Notes: generated by a model from the letters alone, not told the origin. A stretch of 64,000 bases of DNA from Nilaparvata lugens (GCF_014356525.2 NC_052514.1:3772190-3836189); one strand, 5' to 3'; positions 41,370 through 53,640 are shown, numbered from the stretch's first letter. Program-made: numbers and translations.

Positions 41370-41532
41370 GTGCTTACAGATTTACACGCCGCGAAGATGA
41401 GCAATTCACTTTTAATCAGCTGATGCCAAGCTTTTTATATCTGTATCTTACCGTTTCTGTAAAAATACAGATATAGTCAGCTGATTAAAAGTGAAATGCT
41501 CATGTTCGCGGCGCGTATATCTGTACGCACCT
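41370..41532. mobile_element. Q-family palindromic MITE, complete
   Basis: GGTGCTTACAGATTTACACG faces CGCGTATATCTGTACGCACC; inner TTTTTATATCTGTATCTTAC and AAAAATACAGATATAG complete the fold. Confidence 0.85.
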
Positions 41533-41539
41533 ATAGAGA

Positions 41540-41735
41540 TGAGATAGCACAAGAATATATGCTATGGTTATCACAATTGCTTTTTTCATATCATTTACAG
41601 TTCAATAATAATTTCCTTAGTCATATTATGTAAATTCATCTATAATTTTGCTGTATTGTAAGCTATTGTATATAAGTGTATAAGCCAGTATATATTGTAA
41701 TCTACATAAATAAAGTACTCAATCAATCAATCAAT
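41540..41735 (+). mobile_element. K-family retroposon end
   Basis: Ends TGTAATCTACATAAATAAAG plus TACTCAATCAATCAATC, as in the other K copies. Confidence 0.7.
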
Positions 41736-42574
41736 CTTTCTCTCTTCCACATACACAATTTTACCACACGATACCACACCACCTGATAACAAACTCACCC
41801 CACACAACCCTTCCACTCTTTTTCAACACTCCGTTGAAATCCAACATATATAGCCGCTCTTGTACCATCTTTCTTTATACACACAAACACATATATATCT
41901 CCACCACATTCACATACACAGCTAACAGCCAATATAAACAGATATATTTTATACACCCTCCCCGCAGCCAGCAGACAAAACAACAGACTTGTTCCCCTCT
42001 CTCTCCTACCCCCTTCACTATTATTTCCTCCTCTTTCTCCTCACATTCCTCCTCCTCACACATCACCACCTCTTTCTCCTCTTCCTACACCATCTCCTTC
42101 TCACCCTTCTCCACCACCACAACAACCACATTTTCCTACTCTTCCCCCATCAATTCGCACCCACACACGCACATCCACATATAGCTATCGGGCATTCCTC
42201 TTTGCAGTCTGTTTCTACTACACACACACATACACACACATACACACACACACACATACACTCTACAAAGTAGCGGTTCCTCTTTCATTCATGTAATGTC
42301 TGTCATTCTCTCAGTCACTTTTTCTCTGTTCCATTCACGGTTCGTTCACTGGGTGAAGGTCGGGTCAATGACCTTTCTCTCTCTTACTTTCTCTCTCGGT
42401 GTTTGTAAACATAACCCAAATTTGTGGAATTTTCTCTTCCTCGCTTGGTGTTTGTAAACAGAGCCTAAATTGCTCGATTTTTCCGCCAACGTACAGTACA
42501 TGTTTGTTGTTTGTAATAGCGGTTATGCTGTTATGAAGGTTTTGGGTTATGAATGAAGGTTTTTGGTTTGATGC

Positions 42575-42639
42575 CCTGAAATTGATCAGTTGCGACCTGA
42601 AAACTCTGACACCAGACCTGAGTCAGCCAGGTCACTCGA

Positions 42640-42688
<49 letters not shown>

Positions 42689-42690
42689 GT
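42575..42690 (+). mobile_element. X-family repeat with (ATT)n tail
   Basis: TGATCAGTTGCGACCTGAAA, ACTCTGACACCAGACCTGAG, then about 48 bases of ATT triplets (42640-42687). Inverse relative at 18710-18860. Confidence 0.6.
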
Positions 42691-42754
42691 TGTTGTTGTT
42701 ATAAGTATTATGATTTTGATGCGGTTTAGTGTGGAGTTAATATTGATACAATAC

Positions 42755-43060
42755 TTGCAGGTAACCCGTGCTCCGCAAGTGTCCAATTAGAAACTTGACA
42801 AACTGAAAACTTGACGTAAAAGAAATCTTAAAGAGTTGAGAATAGGCCTATAACCAACTGTACATGGTAAATGAAGTATCTATAAGAGAAATTTCAAGTT
42901 AATCAGTCAAGTTAATTTCAAGTTGAGACGTGATAATGATGCGTCATTCGTGAATTTCCTATCCCGTACATGTATAAGCCGATTTTTCCTTCATGATATA
43001 ACATAGATTATCCTTCATTAAGATCTTTCCTAATTATAATAGGGGTTAAAGTGAGGTGAG
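42755..43060 (-). repeat. Z-family repeat
   Basis: Starts GGTAACCCGTGCTCCGCAAG and contains AAACTGAAAACTTGACGTAA, TATAACC and GAATTTCCTATCCCGTAC. Inverse relative to 24850-25035 and 50620-50790. Confidence 0.5.
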
Positions 43061-44229
43061 GGTTATTACTATTATATCAGGAGAAGTTAGAAGGTAGGGA
43101 TAGGGTTTTGTCTTTCAAATGGCAATATGCTATTGTTATTCAGAGCTATACAATGATCAGGAATCATTCAATTATCAAATGAAATCAGGAATTTTGTGAT
43201 TGTAGTTACATAATGCCCACTTGGCGCGCTGGAGGTATTGATATTTTGCAAGGTCTAGAGAAACCTTATTTATAGACCTTGATATTTTGTAGTGACTCTT
43301 AATAAAAGTTACTGTATGTTATTTACAGTAGGTGTGTTGCATACTATTACACTAGGCACGATTGTACGTTTTCTCAATTCGGTTTTGAAGTGAATTCAAA
43401 TTAATAAAAGGATATAGATAAATTTTGAGTGGACATGTAAGAGAGTGGTAACAAACGCTCTTTTTCCAGTAGCCAAAAAACTTTACAATAGACAAATAAA
43501 TTAATGAATATCAATGTATCTGAGTATCGATAGAATATCTTCTATGAATTGATAAGCTAACGTTTGTCGTGAAGTAGAACCAGTATCAAATGGAACATAT
43601 ATCTAGGAATAAAGAGGAAAGCAGCCCATAAAAATGTTTTAGAAACATCCAATAGTAAACTACTATTAATTTATATATTTATGCTACGTATTATTATTAT
43701 TACTATCATATGAGATATATGTATGTGTGTATAAAGAGAGATGGTGTATAATTTTTGAAAATTTCTCATCAAAAGAAATTTGAAAAGGAAAAGAAAAAAT
43801 GAAAAGGAATTTTCTCATCATTTGTCATTCTTGCTTTGTTTATTATTCTTCATTTTTTGTAATGAACTCCCTTCTTCTGGGGATACCAGGACGAAGGAAA
43901 AATGAAAGGAATCAATATCTGGAAATAAATACGAAAGTAAACCATTAAATGTTTTTGAAACCTTGAATAGTGAACTGAATCAAATTCTATTGATAGTAGG
44001 CTATAAATAGATGGAGCTTGTCTCATATGAAAAACAACATACTTTCTTCAGAATAAGATAGGCTGTCTAAATAGTGAGTCACTTCTATAAGAATAGAAAA
44101 GAGATATCTAGGAATACAACAAGGAAACGAGCTACAAAACAATTGAGAATCCTCAAAACGTATCAATGACTATCGACAGTAGATTCCTATAAATAGATTA
44201 CACTCGACTTGTAGTAAGAAACAATTCCC
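43061..44229. other. Unassigned AT-rich sequence
   Basis: No splice-bounded exon and no repeat with a partner in the window was recognised. Confidence 0.4.
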
Positions 44230-44394
44230 TTTCAGAAAGAGCCTGACGTGATCTAGAAATAAACCGAGAAAAACCACCTCAAAACGGTCGAGAAACGAAC
44301 GTAAGGGTTTCCGAAGAACGATGAGAGGTGGGGGGTTTCGGGAAAGCTGCAAAAACCCGCCTCCGGAGCTGCGTTTGAAACAATTTCCCACGAC

Positions 44395-44990
44395 GGAGGA
44401 GGAGGAGGAGGTGGTGGGAGGAGGAATAGCAGAGGAATGAGAGGAAGAAGAAGGTGGAGGTGGAGAGGACGGAGGAAGAGGATGATGATGGAGAAGAGTG
44501 GCAGGAGGTAAAGCATAAGGAGGAGAAGGGAGAGGAGGATGAGGAAGAAAAGGAGGAGGAGGAGGAGGAGATGGGGAGGAGGAGAAGGAGGATGAACAGG
44601 TGAAGAGGAAGGTCAAGGAGAAGTTGAGAAGGAGAAGAAGCAAGATGATGAGTAGGAGAAGGAGGAGTAGTAAGAGGGTGAGGAGGAGGAGGATGAGGAG
44701 GAGGAGGATGAGGAGGAGGAGGAGGAGCAGGAGGAAAATAAGGTGGATGAGGAGGAGCAAGAGGTGGACTTGATGGTGAATGAGGATAAAAAGTAGATTT
44801 AGAAGGAGTAGGAGGATGAGGAGGTGGCGGTGGAGGAGGATGAGGAGGAGGAGGAGGAAGGGAAGAAGGAGGAGGAGGAGTTGATGGTTGAGGGGAAGGA
44901 TGGACTGACTATGGTGGTGGTGGACTATGAGGATGAAGAGAAGGAGGAGGAGGAGGAGGAAGATGTGGAAGAGGTATGGAAATGTAGAAG
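44395..44990 (+). repeat. ~600-base GGA-rich homopurine tract
   Basis: Nearly all purines on the plus strand, mostly GGA and GAA units. Long frames on either strand (Leu/Ser-rich or Glu-rich) follow from composition. Such tracts can form triplex or G-rich structures. It borders a CpG-rich block. Confidence 0.9.
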
Positions 44991-44999
44991 GAAAAGCAG

Positions 45000-45240
45000 A
45001 GGGTTTGGATTTTCCATGACCGCCAAAAGTCTCAGCCGTTGGCGGGGGGTGGGGGGTGCGAGTTGAGCGAGAAAATCAGAGGGGAGATTTTCGTTCGAAT
45101 TCCCCTTAAATCCTTGTGCGGGGGGGCGAAGAGGGAAATCGTGACGTCACACCAGAAAGATCGATTGCAGAGTTTGTGGACCTCGCGGCGCGTTCCTTAA
45201 TAGTCGGCCCCCGAGCAGGGCTACCAACCTAAACTCACTT
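45000..45240. promoter_or_regulatory. CpG-rich block with CRE, candidate promoter
   Basis: The segment is GC-rich and CpG-rich in an AT-rich region, holds G runs (GGCGGGGGGTGGGGGGTG), a full CRE word TGACGTCA (45142-45149) and CTCGCGGCGCGTTCC. It lies between the purine tract and AT-rich sequence. No TATA box or initiator can be assigned, so direction and target are unknown; the DNAJC28-like gene 12 kb away on the minus strand is one possibility. Confidence 0.35.
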
Positions 45241-45739
45241 AAAAACGAAATTTCTTTCTTTGATCCTCGCTTCTCCACTGTGGTCTGATTCATTACAATG
45301 TGACAGTTTTCCTCACGGCAAACACCGACCACTTCCCGTTCAACCTACACTGACATTCATAAGAAAATCTCACTTTGGAGAGATCCATTTTGTATTGACA
45401 GCTTCCCTCATAACTAAAAGCAACGCACCCTTTTCAAAAAATACTGACAGTATTAAGTGAGTCTCACTACAGGACCAATATCCTGCTTCCTCTACTCTGC
45501 CTGTCAGGCTATATATACACTCCATGTATATATTGTATATGTGGTCTATGTATATCTTTAGCTTGCCACTGCACTGTTCTGACAGCTAGAATGCAGCTAA
45601 AGTGTTTTTGTCAAGGGCTTAGATTTTTTCTGCCTCAGGTTAGAATAAGACAGACTAATACTGGAGTGGGATTTGAAGATAGGGTTCAAACTAGATGAAA
45701 ATAAAGTGACCCTGGTAATAAGTAGTGTTGATCTATTTA

Positions 45740-45925
45740 TTGTTTGATTGATTGATCCTTCAAGGGGCAGAATATGATGATAGACTTACAATTTTTTTGT
45801 AATAGGGTTTTAACCTAAAAAGTAGTCGTCATCTCTCATCATCATAGCTCTCACTCATTAGTCATTACCCACGCACAAGCCTAAGAGCTTATGTGGGCAT
45901 CACCATCAGTATTATTATTATTATA
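45740..45925. repeat. Y-family repeat
   Basis: Contains CATTACCCACGCACAAGCCT and TATGTGGGCAT next to a short ATT run; related words at 49755-49830 (TTGTGCGTGGGTAATGAGAC) and 59570-59620 (CTTGTGCGTGGGTAATGTG), inverted. Confidence 0.5.
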
Positions 45926-46620
45926 ACCTTTTGTGCTCTTTTTTTCAATAATATGGAAATATTATTTGCAAAATACTCAATCACAATTATAACATAGCCA
46001 CCTCTATTAAAAAATTAATTTAAATTTTAAAAAAATACCACCTGATCTTTTTCACCAATCATGTATTAGATTCTAGGCCTGGAGAAGATGAGTGGAATAT
46101 TTCAAACTGTTCTCATAAAATATCTGAGTTATTTTTAGAAACTTGCATTGGGAGAAAGTAAAAGGATAGAAAGAGCAACTATAAGAGAGAGAAACAAAGT
46201 TGATCTCAACAGCATCCAGTTTCAAAATCAGTTCACCATTCAGATTCTGAATTGATCCTAATCAAGACCATCTTCCCTACTATTGTACTGTTCCTCTTGA
46301 AATATACATTGTGAATTCACAGTGATACGATATTCTTTTATATGCTGTAGACACATCTTTCCAATGTAGAAATGTATTTTCAATACAGAACTCTTAGCTC
46401 CTAGAAGGTCTGGATCCCAAAACTTCAAATAATCAACTTTTTTGACACTTAATAAAGGCAATTTAAGCCGGCACTAGCCCTGCTTTAAATAACATGAAAT
46501 AAAAGAGGTTACTACTAGAGAGTACTGTAGGAAGGTACTAATAAAGAGTGTACTGTAATTGAACTTCTATAAAATACACAAAACTAATTTAATGAAGCTA
46601 GGATAGTGTTCTTAATCAAA

Positions 46621-46732
46621 AATAGTATATTTCACACCTAGAGCAGAAAATGAGATTTTTCCGGCTCGAAATCGGTTTTCAAGTCCGAGGCCGTAGGCCG
46701 AGAAACATTTTTGCCCGTGGTGCGAACGCTAT

Positions 46733-46825
<93 letters not shown>

Positions 46826-47258
46826 TAGTTGTTACTAAGCACTTCCGAAAGCAGAAGTGGAAGGTGATAGCTCTAGCAAATCTGAGGTAATATGAATATC
46901 AGGAAATTGTCCAAGTATTTTTATTTTTTATTCTGATTTGTCTAAATAACCTAAAAGATGATGTTCAATTATGTGGGAGGTTGAGTTTATACTTTTTTTA
47001 TTCTTTAAAATGACAATAAGATGATATTATTAGAAATGTTTTGATTATTAAATAATGAACACAAATAATGAAAAGTTTTTTGATCAGCTGTTTTTTATCA
47101 CCTTTCTTAGTTCCATGTTAGCGGCTGGAAAGGGTACTCTTTCCGGCCTAGGCCGGAAAGAAACCTGTTCTGACGTCAGACGAGAGTCGTCTGCAAACAA
47201 TGCCTTTCAGATCTAGGTAGGGACTGGAAAACAGCTGCTTTCTGTGCAGTGTGGCGAA
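46621..47258. mobile_element. T-family element, copy 2, with (AT)n
   Basis: AATAGTATATTTCACACCTA to GTGCAGTGTGGCGAAAA as in copy 1 (19337-19933), here with about 90 bases of AT dinucleotides at 46731-46820 where copy 1 has a short TATATATG. It contains the palindromic TACTCTTTCCGGCCTAGGCCGG. Confidence 0.8.
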
Positions 47259-47317
47259 AAGAAATTATTTGAACAAACAAGACTGGGTCACAGAAGGAGT
47301 AGGATTAATAATTTATT

Positions 47318-47600
47318 CTTTATTCATTTATATATAAAGTACATTATTAAAATGATAGGGTGAAGAAAAATAAGGTAACCTTGTGCTATTCCTCTCCCAA
47401 ATTTAGATAACACATAGTCCGAAATCTGTAAAGTCTTGTAATTCTTCAATTCACAAAATTTTCAGTCCTCAAGTATTTTCACAAAGTAGATTTTCAAATT
47501 TAAATGCTTCAAAATTAAACATAGAAGAAATATTCCACATTATTATAACTAAAACAGGAAATATTCACATATTAAAAATATAATTTTGAAGAATTACCGA
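47318..47600 (-). mobile_element. W-family element
   Basis: AAGGTAACCTTGTGCTATTC, TCCCAAATTTAGATAACACA and GAAATATTCCACATTATTAT in the family order, reverse of 16790-17058. Confidence 0.7.
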
Positions 47601-47748
47601 AAAACAAACTCAAGGATAAACTTCCTGCTTTCAAAATTTGAAATGATGATTTCTACGAAACTGGTTGAGAACTAGACCAAATCTAGGACAACAACACTCC
47701 ATGAATTATCACTGCATACGACTGTTATAATATTATACGACACTATGA

Positions 47749-47905
47749 CCCGGTTGCACAAAAGTCGATTAAATGTTAAATTTTAACAGGGATCAAATGC
47801 CAAGAGAACCAATCAGAGAAGGCTTCTTTGGGAACAAGACTTATCTGATTGGTTTTCATGTCATTTGGTCAGGATTAAAATTTGATAGACTAGTGCAACC
47901 GGGGC
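47749..47905. mobile_element. P-family palindromic MITE
   Basis: CCCGGTTGCACAAAAGTCGA and CTAGTGCAACCGGGGC at the ends, AACCAATCAGAGAAGG facing CTTATCTGATTGGTTT inside. Confidence 0.75.
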
Positions 47906-48125
47906 TATATGTCAAAGGTCACAAATCAAGAACTCAATCTAAAATAACTGTAGATTTGAATAAGGCCTATTCCACTACCAGAATACTATTTTGATGACAG
48001 TTTCGATAGACTAGTGCAACCGGGGCCATATGTCAAAGGTCACAAATCAAGAATTCATTCTAAAAAAAACTGTAGATTTGAATAAGGCCTATTTCACTAC
48101 CAGAATACTATTTTGATGACAGTTT
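47886..48125 (+). repeat. ~120-base direct repeat, two units
   Basis: GATAGACTAGTGCAACCGGG through CCAGAATACTATTTTGATGA is repeated once with few differences. The unit includes the right end of the P element, so the duplication happened after P inserted. Confidence 0.85.
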
Positions 48126-48562
48126 CTCTACTCTATCAAAAACTGAAACCTGGCTGATTAAACGTTACAAGATGGCCGTCCTGTTATGTAACGACCGAAA
48201 ATCCGGAATATGTTTTTAGAAAGTGGGCCGTTCGATAGTACTGTATTCTAAATATTCTCTTTTCAAGATAAGTTTGTTCGAGAATAACTTAAACAAAGAA
48301 GAATATCAGTGACCTAAAAAGACTGTTTTAGTGTTTTAAATGCACTTTCTCTTCCATGATTAACGACCGACTGAGAACAGAGAATCGTGCATGGAAGTCG
48401 GATAATGGTTAAGTAACAATGGTAACTTGAAAAGTTATGACAAGAGTACCATTGGATACTCTAGTACCATTGGATGACTGGTACCGTTGGATTGATTCTT
48501 TTCTCTTAAGATTTTATTTTGGAGCAATACTCGTTCAAAATATAGTATGTAAATCTTTGAAA

Positions 48563-49239
48563 AAAACCTGGTGTGGCGCACTCACACAACTTTCCTTGCC
48601 GTTATGAAAATTGATCACGTGACGCTAGTGTTCCCGCGCATCTCAAGTCTACTATTCAAAGATTTGAGCCAGCTGGTGACAGGGCAGTAACTCTGGAGAC
48701 ACACGAGGTCTGCTATCTCTTCATAGTGAATCATTTAATAGAGTCAACAGTTGCCAACAGTGTCAATTGAATAATCACATTTTCTGGAATTTCTAGCTTA
48801 TTTTTAATTTTAGGTGAAAATGTTACTAAACATTAATTGTAGAGACTCTCATGATCAATCTTTTCCACTCGAAAGTTTTTGTTTAAATTGTATCTGAAGC
48901 CTGATAATTGAGAATCTAAAATCAAACTTTGCATAGATGGGGCGGAGCTCCTAAAAGTTTTACAGATATGGTAATTGTGGCAGTTGATAGAGCTTATCGA
49001 TGACTATTTTAGGTATAACTTTGATCAAAATCGTTGGAGCCGTTTTCGAGAAAATCGCGAAAAACACTATTTTTGACAACTTTTTTGCCATTTTAGCCGC
49101 CATCTTGAATTGCATTTGATCGAAATTGTTCGTGTCGGATCCTTATAGTGTAAGGACCTTACGTTCCAAATTTCAAGTCATTCCGTTAACTGGGAGATGA
49201 GATATCGTGTACACAGACGCACATACACTCATACACACA

Positions 49240-49316
<77 letters not shown>

Positions 49317-49448
49317 CAATACCCAAAAACCACTTTTTTGGACTCAGGGGACCTTGAAACGTATAGAAATTTAGAAATTGCGGTACCTTAATTTTTTTCG
49401 GAAAGCAATACTTTCCTTACCTATGGTAATAGGGCAAGGAATGTAAAA
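48563..49448 (-). mobile_element. H-family element with long (CA)n
   Basis: Complete reverse copy from CTGGTGTGGCGCACTCACAC to AATAGGGCAAGGAATGTAAA; the (CA)n tract spans about 49230-49313. Confidence 0.85.
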
Positions 49449-50036
49449 AAAGAACAATTGTCACTTCAATGACGTTTCAAATGATAACGGCAACACTGAA
49501 CAAAGTGATGTTTTTGGACTTGGGGGATCTTGAAACGTATAGAAAACTTGAAATTGGGATATCTTGAATTTTTTGGAAAGCAATAATTTTCTTTGCCTTT
49601 GGTAGTAGGTATGACAAGGATAATATTCATTATAGATGTGTGATTGATCTTATCATAAATACTTATCTCACTGGATATTGAATACCTCAGGTAGGCTATG
49701 TTGTTCCAATTTTTGAAAAGTCAATATTTTCTGTATACATTGTTAAATTTTTACTTTTTTGAGGGTGTTGCCCACATGATCTTCAGGCTTGTGCGTGGGT
49801 AATGAGACTGATGATGATGATAATGAGAGAAGATATGATAATAGTCTATATTGTCTCACTTATTTGATGGGGATTAATGATAATAATACTTAACCATATA
49901 GAAGAAAATGTGGTAATGATACTCGTAATTAAAGGTAAGTGTGGTAATGATACTCGTAATTAATGGTAATCGTAATGATTGAATAATGAATAATTGATTT
50001 TTAATTACATAAAATAATGAATAATTATTGACTCAC

Positions 50037-50159
50037 GGTTTGATGGTCTTGTAGACCGGCCATCATAGGATCACTGGAACCATTTAGGGGTACAGTCGTC
50101 TGAGGGGGGGTTTGCCCTCTGGTGGGGGTACCTCCAGCTGACAGCTTGCCTCGGTAAGT
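50037..50159 (-). CDS. Internal exon of an unrecognised gene
   Basis: The acceptor AATTTTTTGCAG precedes base 50159 and donor ACC|GTGAGT follows 50037. The 123 bases are open in phase 0: TYRGKLSAGGTPTRGQTPPQ, TTVPLNGSSDPMMAGLQDHQ, T. The segment is GC-rich against its flanks. The composition (Thr, Pro, Gly, Gln) suggests a disordered region of a regulatory protein. If the donor were not used the frame would stop after VSQ. It ends in phase 0 and the exon at 545 starts in phase 0 with similar composition, so they may be consecutive, although DNAJC28 on the same strand would then lie inside the intron. Confidence 0.6.
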
Positions 50160-50619
50160 CTGCAAAAAATTGGAAAATTATTTAAATTTCAATAATAAAT
50201 TGATATAATTTAAGGGGGGAAAGATAATTCATAAAATGAGTCCAAAAAGAGTATGAGATTACATGCTACATGATACCGTATAAGCTTCCTTTTTTATTTT
50301 ATTTTTTGATGTGTCCATGTGGTTTTTGTTATCACATTATGGACCTAAAATCTCAAATATAATAAAGGAGAGAATGAATAAAATATGAATAGAAAGGCGT
50401 TTATTTAACAAAGCTAAGAATAAAAAACAAAAAAAAAATCATAAAAACATTTCATATGCATAATTATTAATTATTAATTATTCAAGGAAATAAGAAAACA
50501 AACTAAGCCATTCAATTTTGGCATAACCGAGAAGGTTGTCTGCCAGGAGTCGGTTATCAATATATTTGTGAAAAATTTTAAAATATTAAGGAGAGAATTG
50601 GCATAGGAAATTCACGAAT

Positions 50620-50790
50620 GACTCATCATCAGGTCTCAACTACTGGACTGATAAACTTGAAATTTTGCTTAAAGATTCTTAATTTACCGAGGGTGGTTAT
50701 AGACCTATTTTAAATTCTTCAAGATCTCATTACGTCAAGTTTTCAGTTTCTAAAGTATTTGATTAAACCCTTGCGGAGCTCTAAATTAAG
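50620..50790 (+). repeat. Z-family repeat
   Basis: CTCAACTACTGGACTGATAA, TAAAGATTCTTAATTTACCG and CCTTGCGGAGCT; relative of 24850-25035. Confidence 0.5.
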
Positions 50791-50879
50791 CATTTGAAAA
50801 ATGTTCAAAAACCACCATAAAAATCGATATTAGTGTTGAATCAGAACAACCACAACAAAACAACTCATTCTAAAACAAA

Positions 50880-50940
50880 ATTGAGATACTAGTTTCGATT
50901 ATTACACCATTATCAATCTCTATCAGACTCGATGCTTAAA
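50880..50940. mobile_element. R-family fragment
   Basis: TTTCGATTATTACACCATTA followed by TCAATCTCTATCAGA, matching the R core. Short and diverged. Confidence 0.45.
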
Positions 50941-50974
50941 CATCGAGCAGCAGAGTATATAGAATGTATGAAGT

Positions 50975-51065
50975 GTGAAGCGCTATGATTGGTCACTAGC
51001 TATTGACCAATGAACGTTGAGCTGCACTGTGATTGGCCGAGCGACTAGACACGCCCAAGCATTAC
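50975..51065. promoter_or_regulatory. Cluster of CCAAT/ATTGG boxes, tentative
   Basis: ATGATTGGTC, TTGACCAATGAAC and GTGATTGGCCGAG occur within 60 bases next to GCGCT and ACGCCC words. Three CCAAT boxes in a short span are promoter-like, but palindromic MITEs in this genome also carry ATTGG, so this is weak. Confidence 0.25.
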
Positions 51066-51882
51066 AAATATGGCCATGAAAACCGTTGAACAACAGTGAA
51101 TGTAAAGAAACCTATAGTAATCAACAAAACCAAATGGATATTATGTGAAAAAATTGAAGAATAATGCTATTTGAAAATCAGTAAACCCGAAAATACAAAG
51201 ATAGTTGAAAACTATATATGTTGATAATTATATAGGCTACACTTGAACTAAAAATCGAAATGGTATCGCTTGTAAAACAAAACATACACTCTTCTTCTAT
51301 GAATTGATAATCAATTATTCCAATTAAATTGGAACAACTCTAGTTTAATGAGTTAATTAACCTATAATATTCTACGCACAACGCACTAAATGATAAGATT
51401 AGAGAAACTATTGCTTGTGTCTATCTCTCTCTAGCCTATTCATCATACACTAATGATAAAGAATTGGATACATTTGAAATAAAATGATATTCCATATTCA
51501 AGAAAAGAAGATATATTGATTTGATTTATATTAAATATTAGTTCTTCTAATTTTGGTCAAAAGTAGTTTGGTCAAATTTGGACCAAATTTTGGTCAGATG
51601 TAAGTGTTCGTTTAATATTGCTCTTTCCTTATAAGATCATTATATTTATAGTTACTTTTCAAGATAAATTATAGTTTTGAAATTGAAATTTATTCCCAGC
51701 CCACAAATTTCGTTCAAAAAACTAGCTTGAAGGAGAACCACACTCTACAGGCATTGACAGCCTTTTCTCCATCAAAATATCAGGAGAACGCAGGCTTTGA
51801 ACTTCTTTTTTCTCTTCTCCAGAAATCGTGACGAATACCGAACAGTTTGACCAACCAAAAATCCTACAAAACGAAAATTTAC

Positions 51883-51933
51883 CTCCTTTTTTGAGTCTGG
51901 AGCCCAGTAAAGGTCACTCAGGACAAGGTCCAA
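51883..51933 (-). CDS. Candidate 51-base exon
   Basis: Acceptor CTATCATTACTGACCAG and donor GAG|GTAAAT bound an open 17-codon stretch, LDLVLSDLYWAPDSKKE, in phase 0 at both ends. This matches the phases of the candidate exons at 58617-58447 and 50159-50037. It is short, so chance is a real possibility. No family recognised. Confidence 0.35.
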
Positions 51934-52139
51934 CTGGTCAGTAATGATAGGTTTGTTGATCACATGGTTTTACTTTTGTAAGATGCAGGACTGGTTTAAT
52001 CGATTTGTCTTGTTATGTTCATCTCTTCATAGCAAGAACTGATAATAATTATTGTCTTACAAAAATCTTTCTTTGTAGAAGTGATTTGTTTTTAAGATTT
52101 ATATTTATTACAATAGATAATTAATGAGTAAATAAATAT

Positions 52140-52300
52140 TATCATAGTAATAGAAACAATATAAAACTTGTAGTACCCTTTTATTAGACATTTTAAAAAC
52201 TTAAAAACATTTTAACAACTAGTCTCGACCTACTTTGGCCATTTTCAAGTTGAAATGTTTTAATAAAAGGATACTACAAGTTTTATATTGTTTTTATAAT
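52140..52300. mobile_element. Palindromic MITE
   Basis: AACAATATAAAACTTGTAGT faces ACTACAAGTTTTATATTGTT, with inner CATTTTAACAACTAG and a GTTGAAATGTTTT arm. Confidence 0.7.
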
Positions 52301-52379
52301 TTATTTGAATAAATTAGCTCAAATAAGTAAAGTGATTATTATTATAGATGTCTTTCTTCTAAATAAAGTATCATGCAAA

Positions 52380-52572
52380 GCTAGATTCCCCACATATCAG
52401 TGTTAGAGCCCCGTATTCGTTTCAGTGAAAATATTCTCTTTATACGTTCTAATGGCACTATTCATACCCGCTCGGCCGGGCTCAGTGTAAATAGTCCCAT
52501 TAGAATGTATAGGAATAATATTTCAACTGAACCGTACACGGACTCTCTGATACTTATATGTGGATATCCAGC
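52380..52572. mobile_element. Palindromic MITE related to 6673-6826
   Basis: AGCTAGATTCCCCACATATC faces ATATGTGGATATCCAGCTT; inner TTCTAATGGCACTATTCATA and AAATAGTCCCATTAGAATGT. Confidence 0.7.
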
Positions 52573-52734
52573 TTGAATCAAGTGGAATGATAGAACAAGT
52601 TTATCACATCAAAATTAATTGCTTAAAACTTCAGTTCCATCACAACATATCTCAAGCTGTAACTTTTTTCCAGTTTCCTTAATAAGTAGAGTTTTGAAAC
52701 TATCAAGTTGGCACTATTTTTCAAAACCGAGTGT

Positions 52735-53003
52735 TGGTTGCACAAAAGCCTGTTGAATTTTAATTATGATTTAATTCTATGAAAACCAACCAGACAAGGG
52801 TTTTCTGAAAAAAAGCTTCTGTGATTGGTTCTCGTGGAATTTAATCAGGTTTAATTTCAATTTTTAAATTTTTATCGGGATTATAGTCCACGAGAACTAA
52901 TCAGAGAAGCCTCCTCTCCAAGAAGGTCTTCTATGATTGGTTTTCGTGGCATTTAAACATGATTTTAATCAAAATTTAGTAGACTTTTGTGCAACCGGCT
53001 GAG
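52735..53003. mobile_element. P-family MITE, expanded
   Basis: GGTTGCACAAAAGCCTGTTG to TAGACTTTTGTGCAACCGGC, with two internal CCAAT/ATTGG palindromes instead of one, so it is either two nested copies or an internally duplicated one. Confidence 0.7.
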
Positions 53004-53053
53004 ATACTTCTTAATTTATTACAACAACAGATACAGCTTTTCTGTGATGTTAA

Positions 53054-53640
53054 TCCTATACTATTAAACAAGCAGCTTCTGTTCAGTTTAGATGTTTGGA
53101 TGTTTAGATGTTTATATATGTTTGTATTTCACCGGAGCTCGAAAACGGCTCCAACGATTCTCACTAAATTCAGAACATAGTAGGTTTATAATATAAAGAT
53201 TCGATTGAACTAGGTCTCATCCCTAGGAAAACTCACTGAAGGACATTAAAAGGATAATTATCATTCATCCTTGGAAAAACATCTGATAATAATTATCTCG
53301 TCGTCTGTTGGTGATGGAAGTGAGTGAGCGAGTTCATGTGTGTGGGACTGTGTCAAAATTATGACTCAGCTGTTGAACTTTTGTAATCATTCAAAAAGGT
53401 ACTTAGTGCCGGTTGCAAAAAAGCCGTTTATTTCCAATCCTGATTAATTCCAGTGGATCCATCAGTTAATCAGGAAGTTAATCAGGATTAAAATTTAACT
53501 GGCTTTTGTGCAACTGGGCCTTTGTGATGGAAATTTTTGCATTCCTCTGGTAATTAATGTTATGAATGTTATTATAATTTCTTCTTTCGTAATAAATTGT
53601 TTATGCTTTTGTACTCCAGAGCGAAGCTCGGTCACCGATA
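53054..53640 (+). mobile_element. Helitron-like repeat, copy 2, carrying a P-type MITE
   Basis: Matches 642-1260 throughout, from TCCTATACTATTAAACAAGC to GAGCGAAGCTCGGTCACCGA. The embedded P element is at 53405-53525, the same internal place as in copy 1. Confidence 0.65.

Larger units (their letters stand above)
37754..41532. repeat. Duplicated segment, copy 2 (starts at the second gap)
   Basis: It begins TCATTTCAGTCCGAAATTGG, equivalent to about 2560, and follows the order of copy 1 through the Q element at 41370-41532. It has gained an H element (39615-40442) attached to a half Q (40441-40505), a C MITE (40632-40818) and a longer (CT)n tract. Confidence 0.8.

Noticed and set aside
44170..45066. 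Leu-rich minus-strand and Glu-rich plus-strand frames
   Set aside because: Both arise from the GGA-rich tract; neither has a domain or splice signals.
46258..46461. 67-codon minus-strand frame ending NSREDGLD
   Set aside because: Protein-like composition, but no convincing acceptor, no recognised family and no phase partner.
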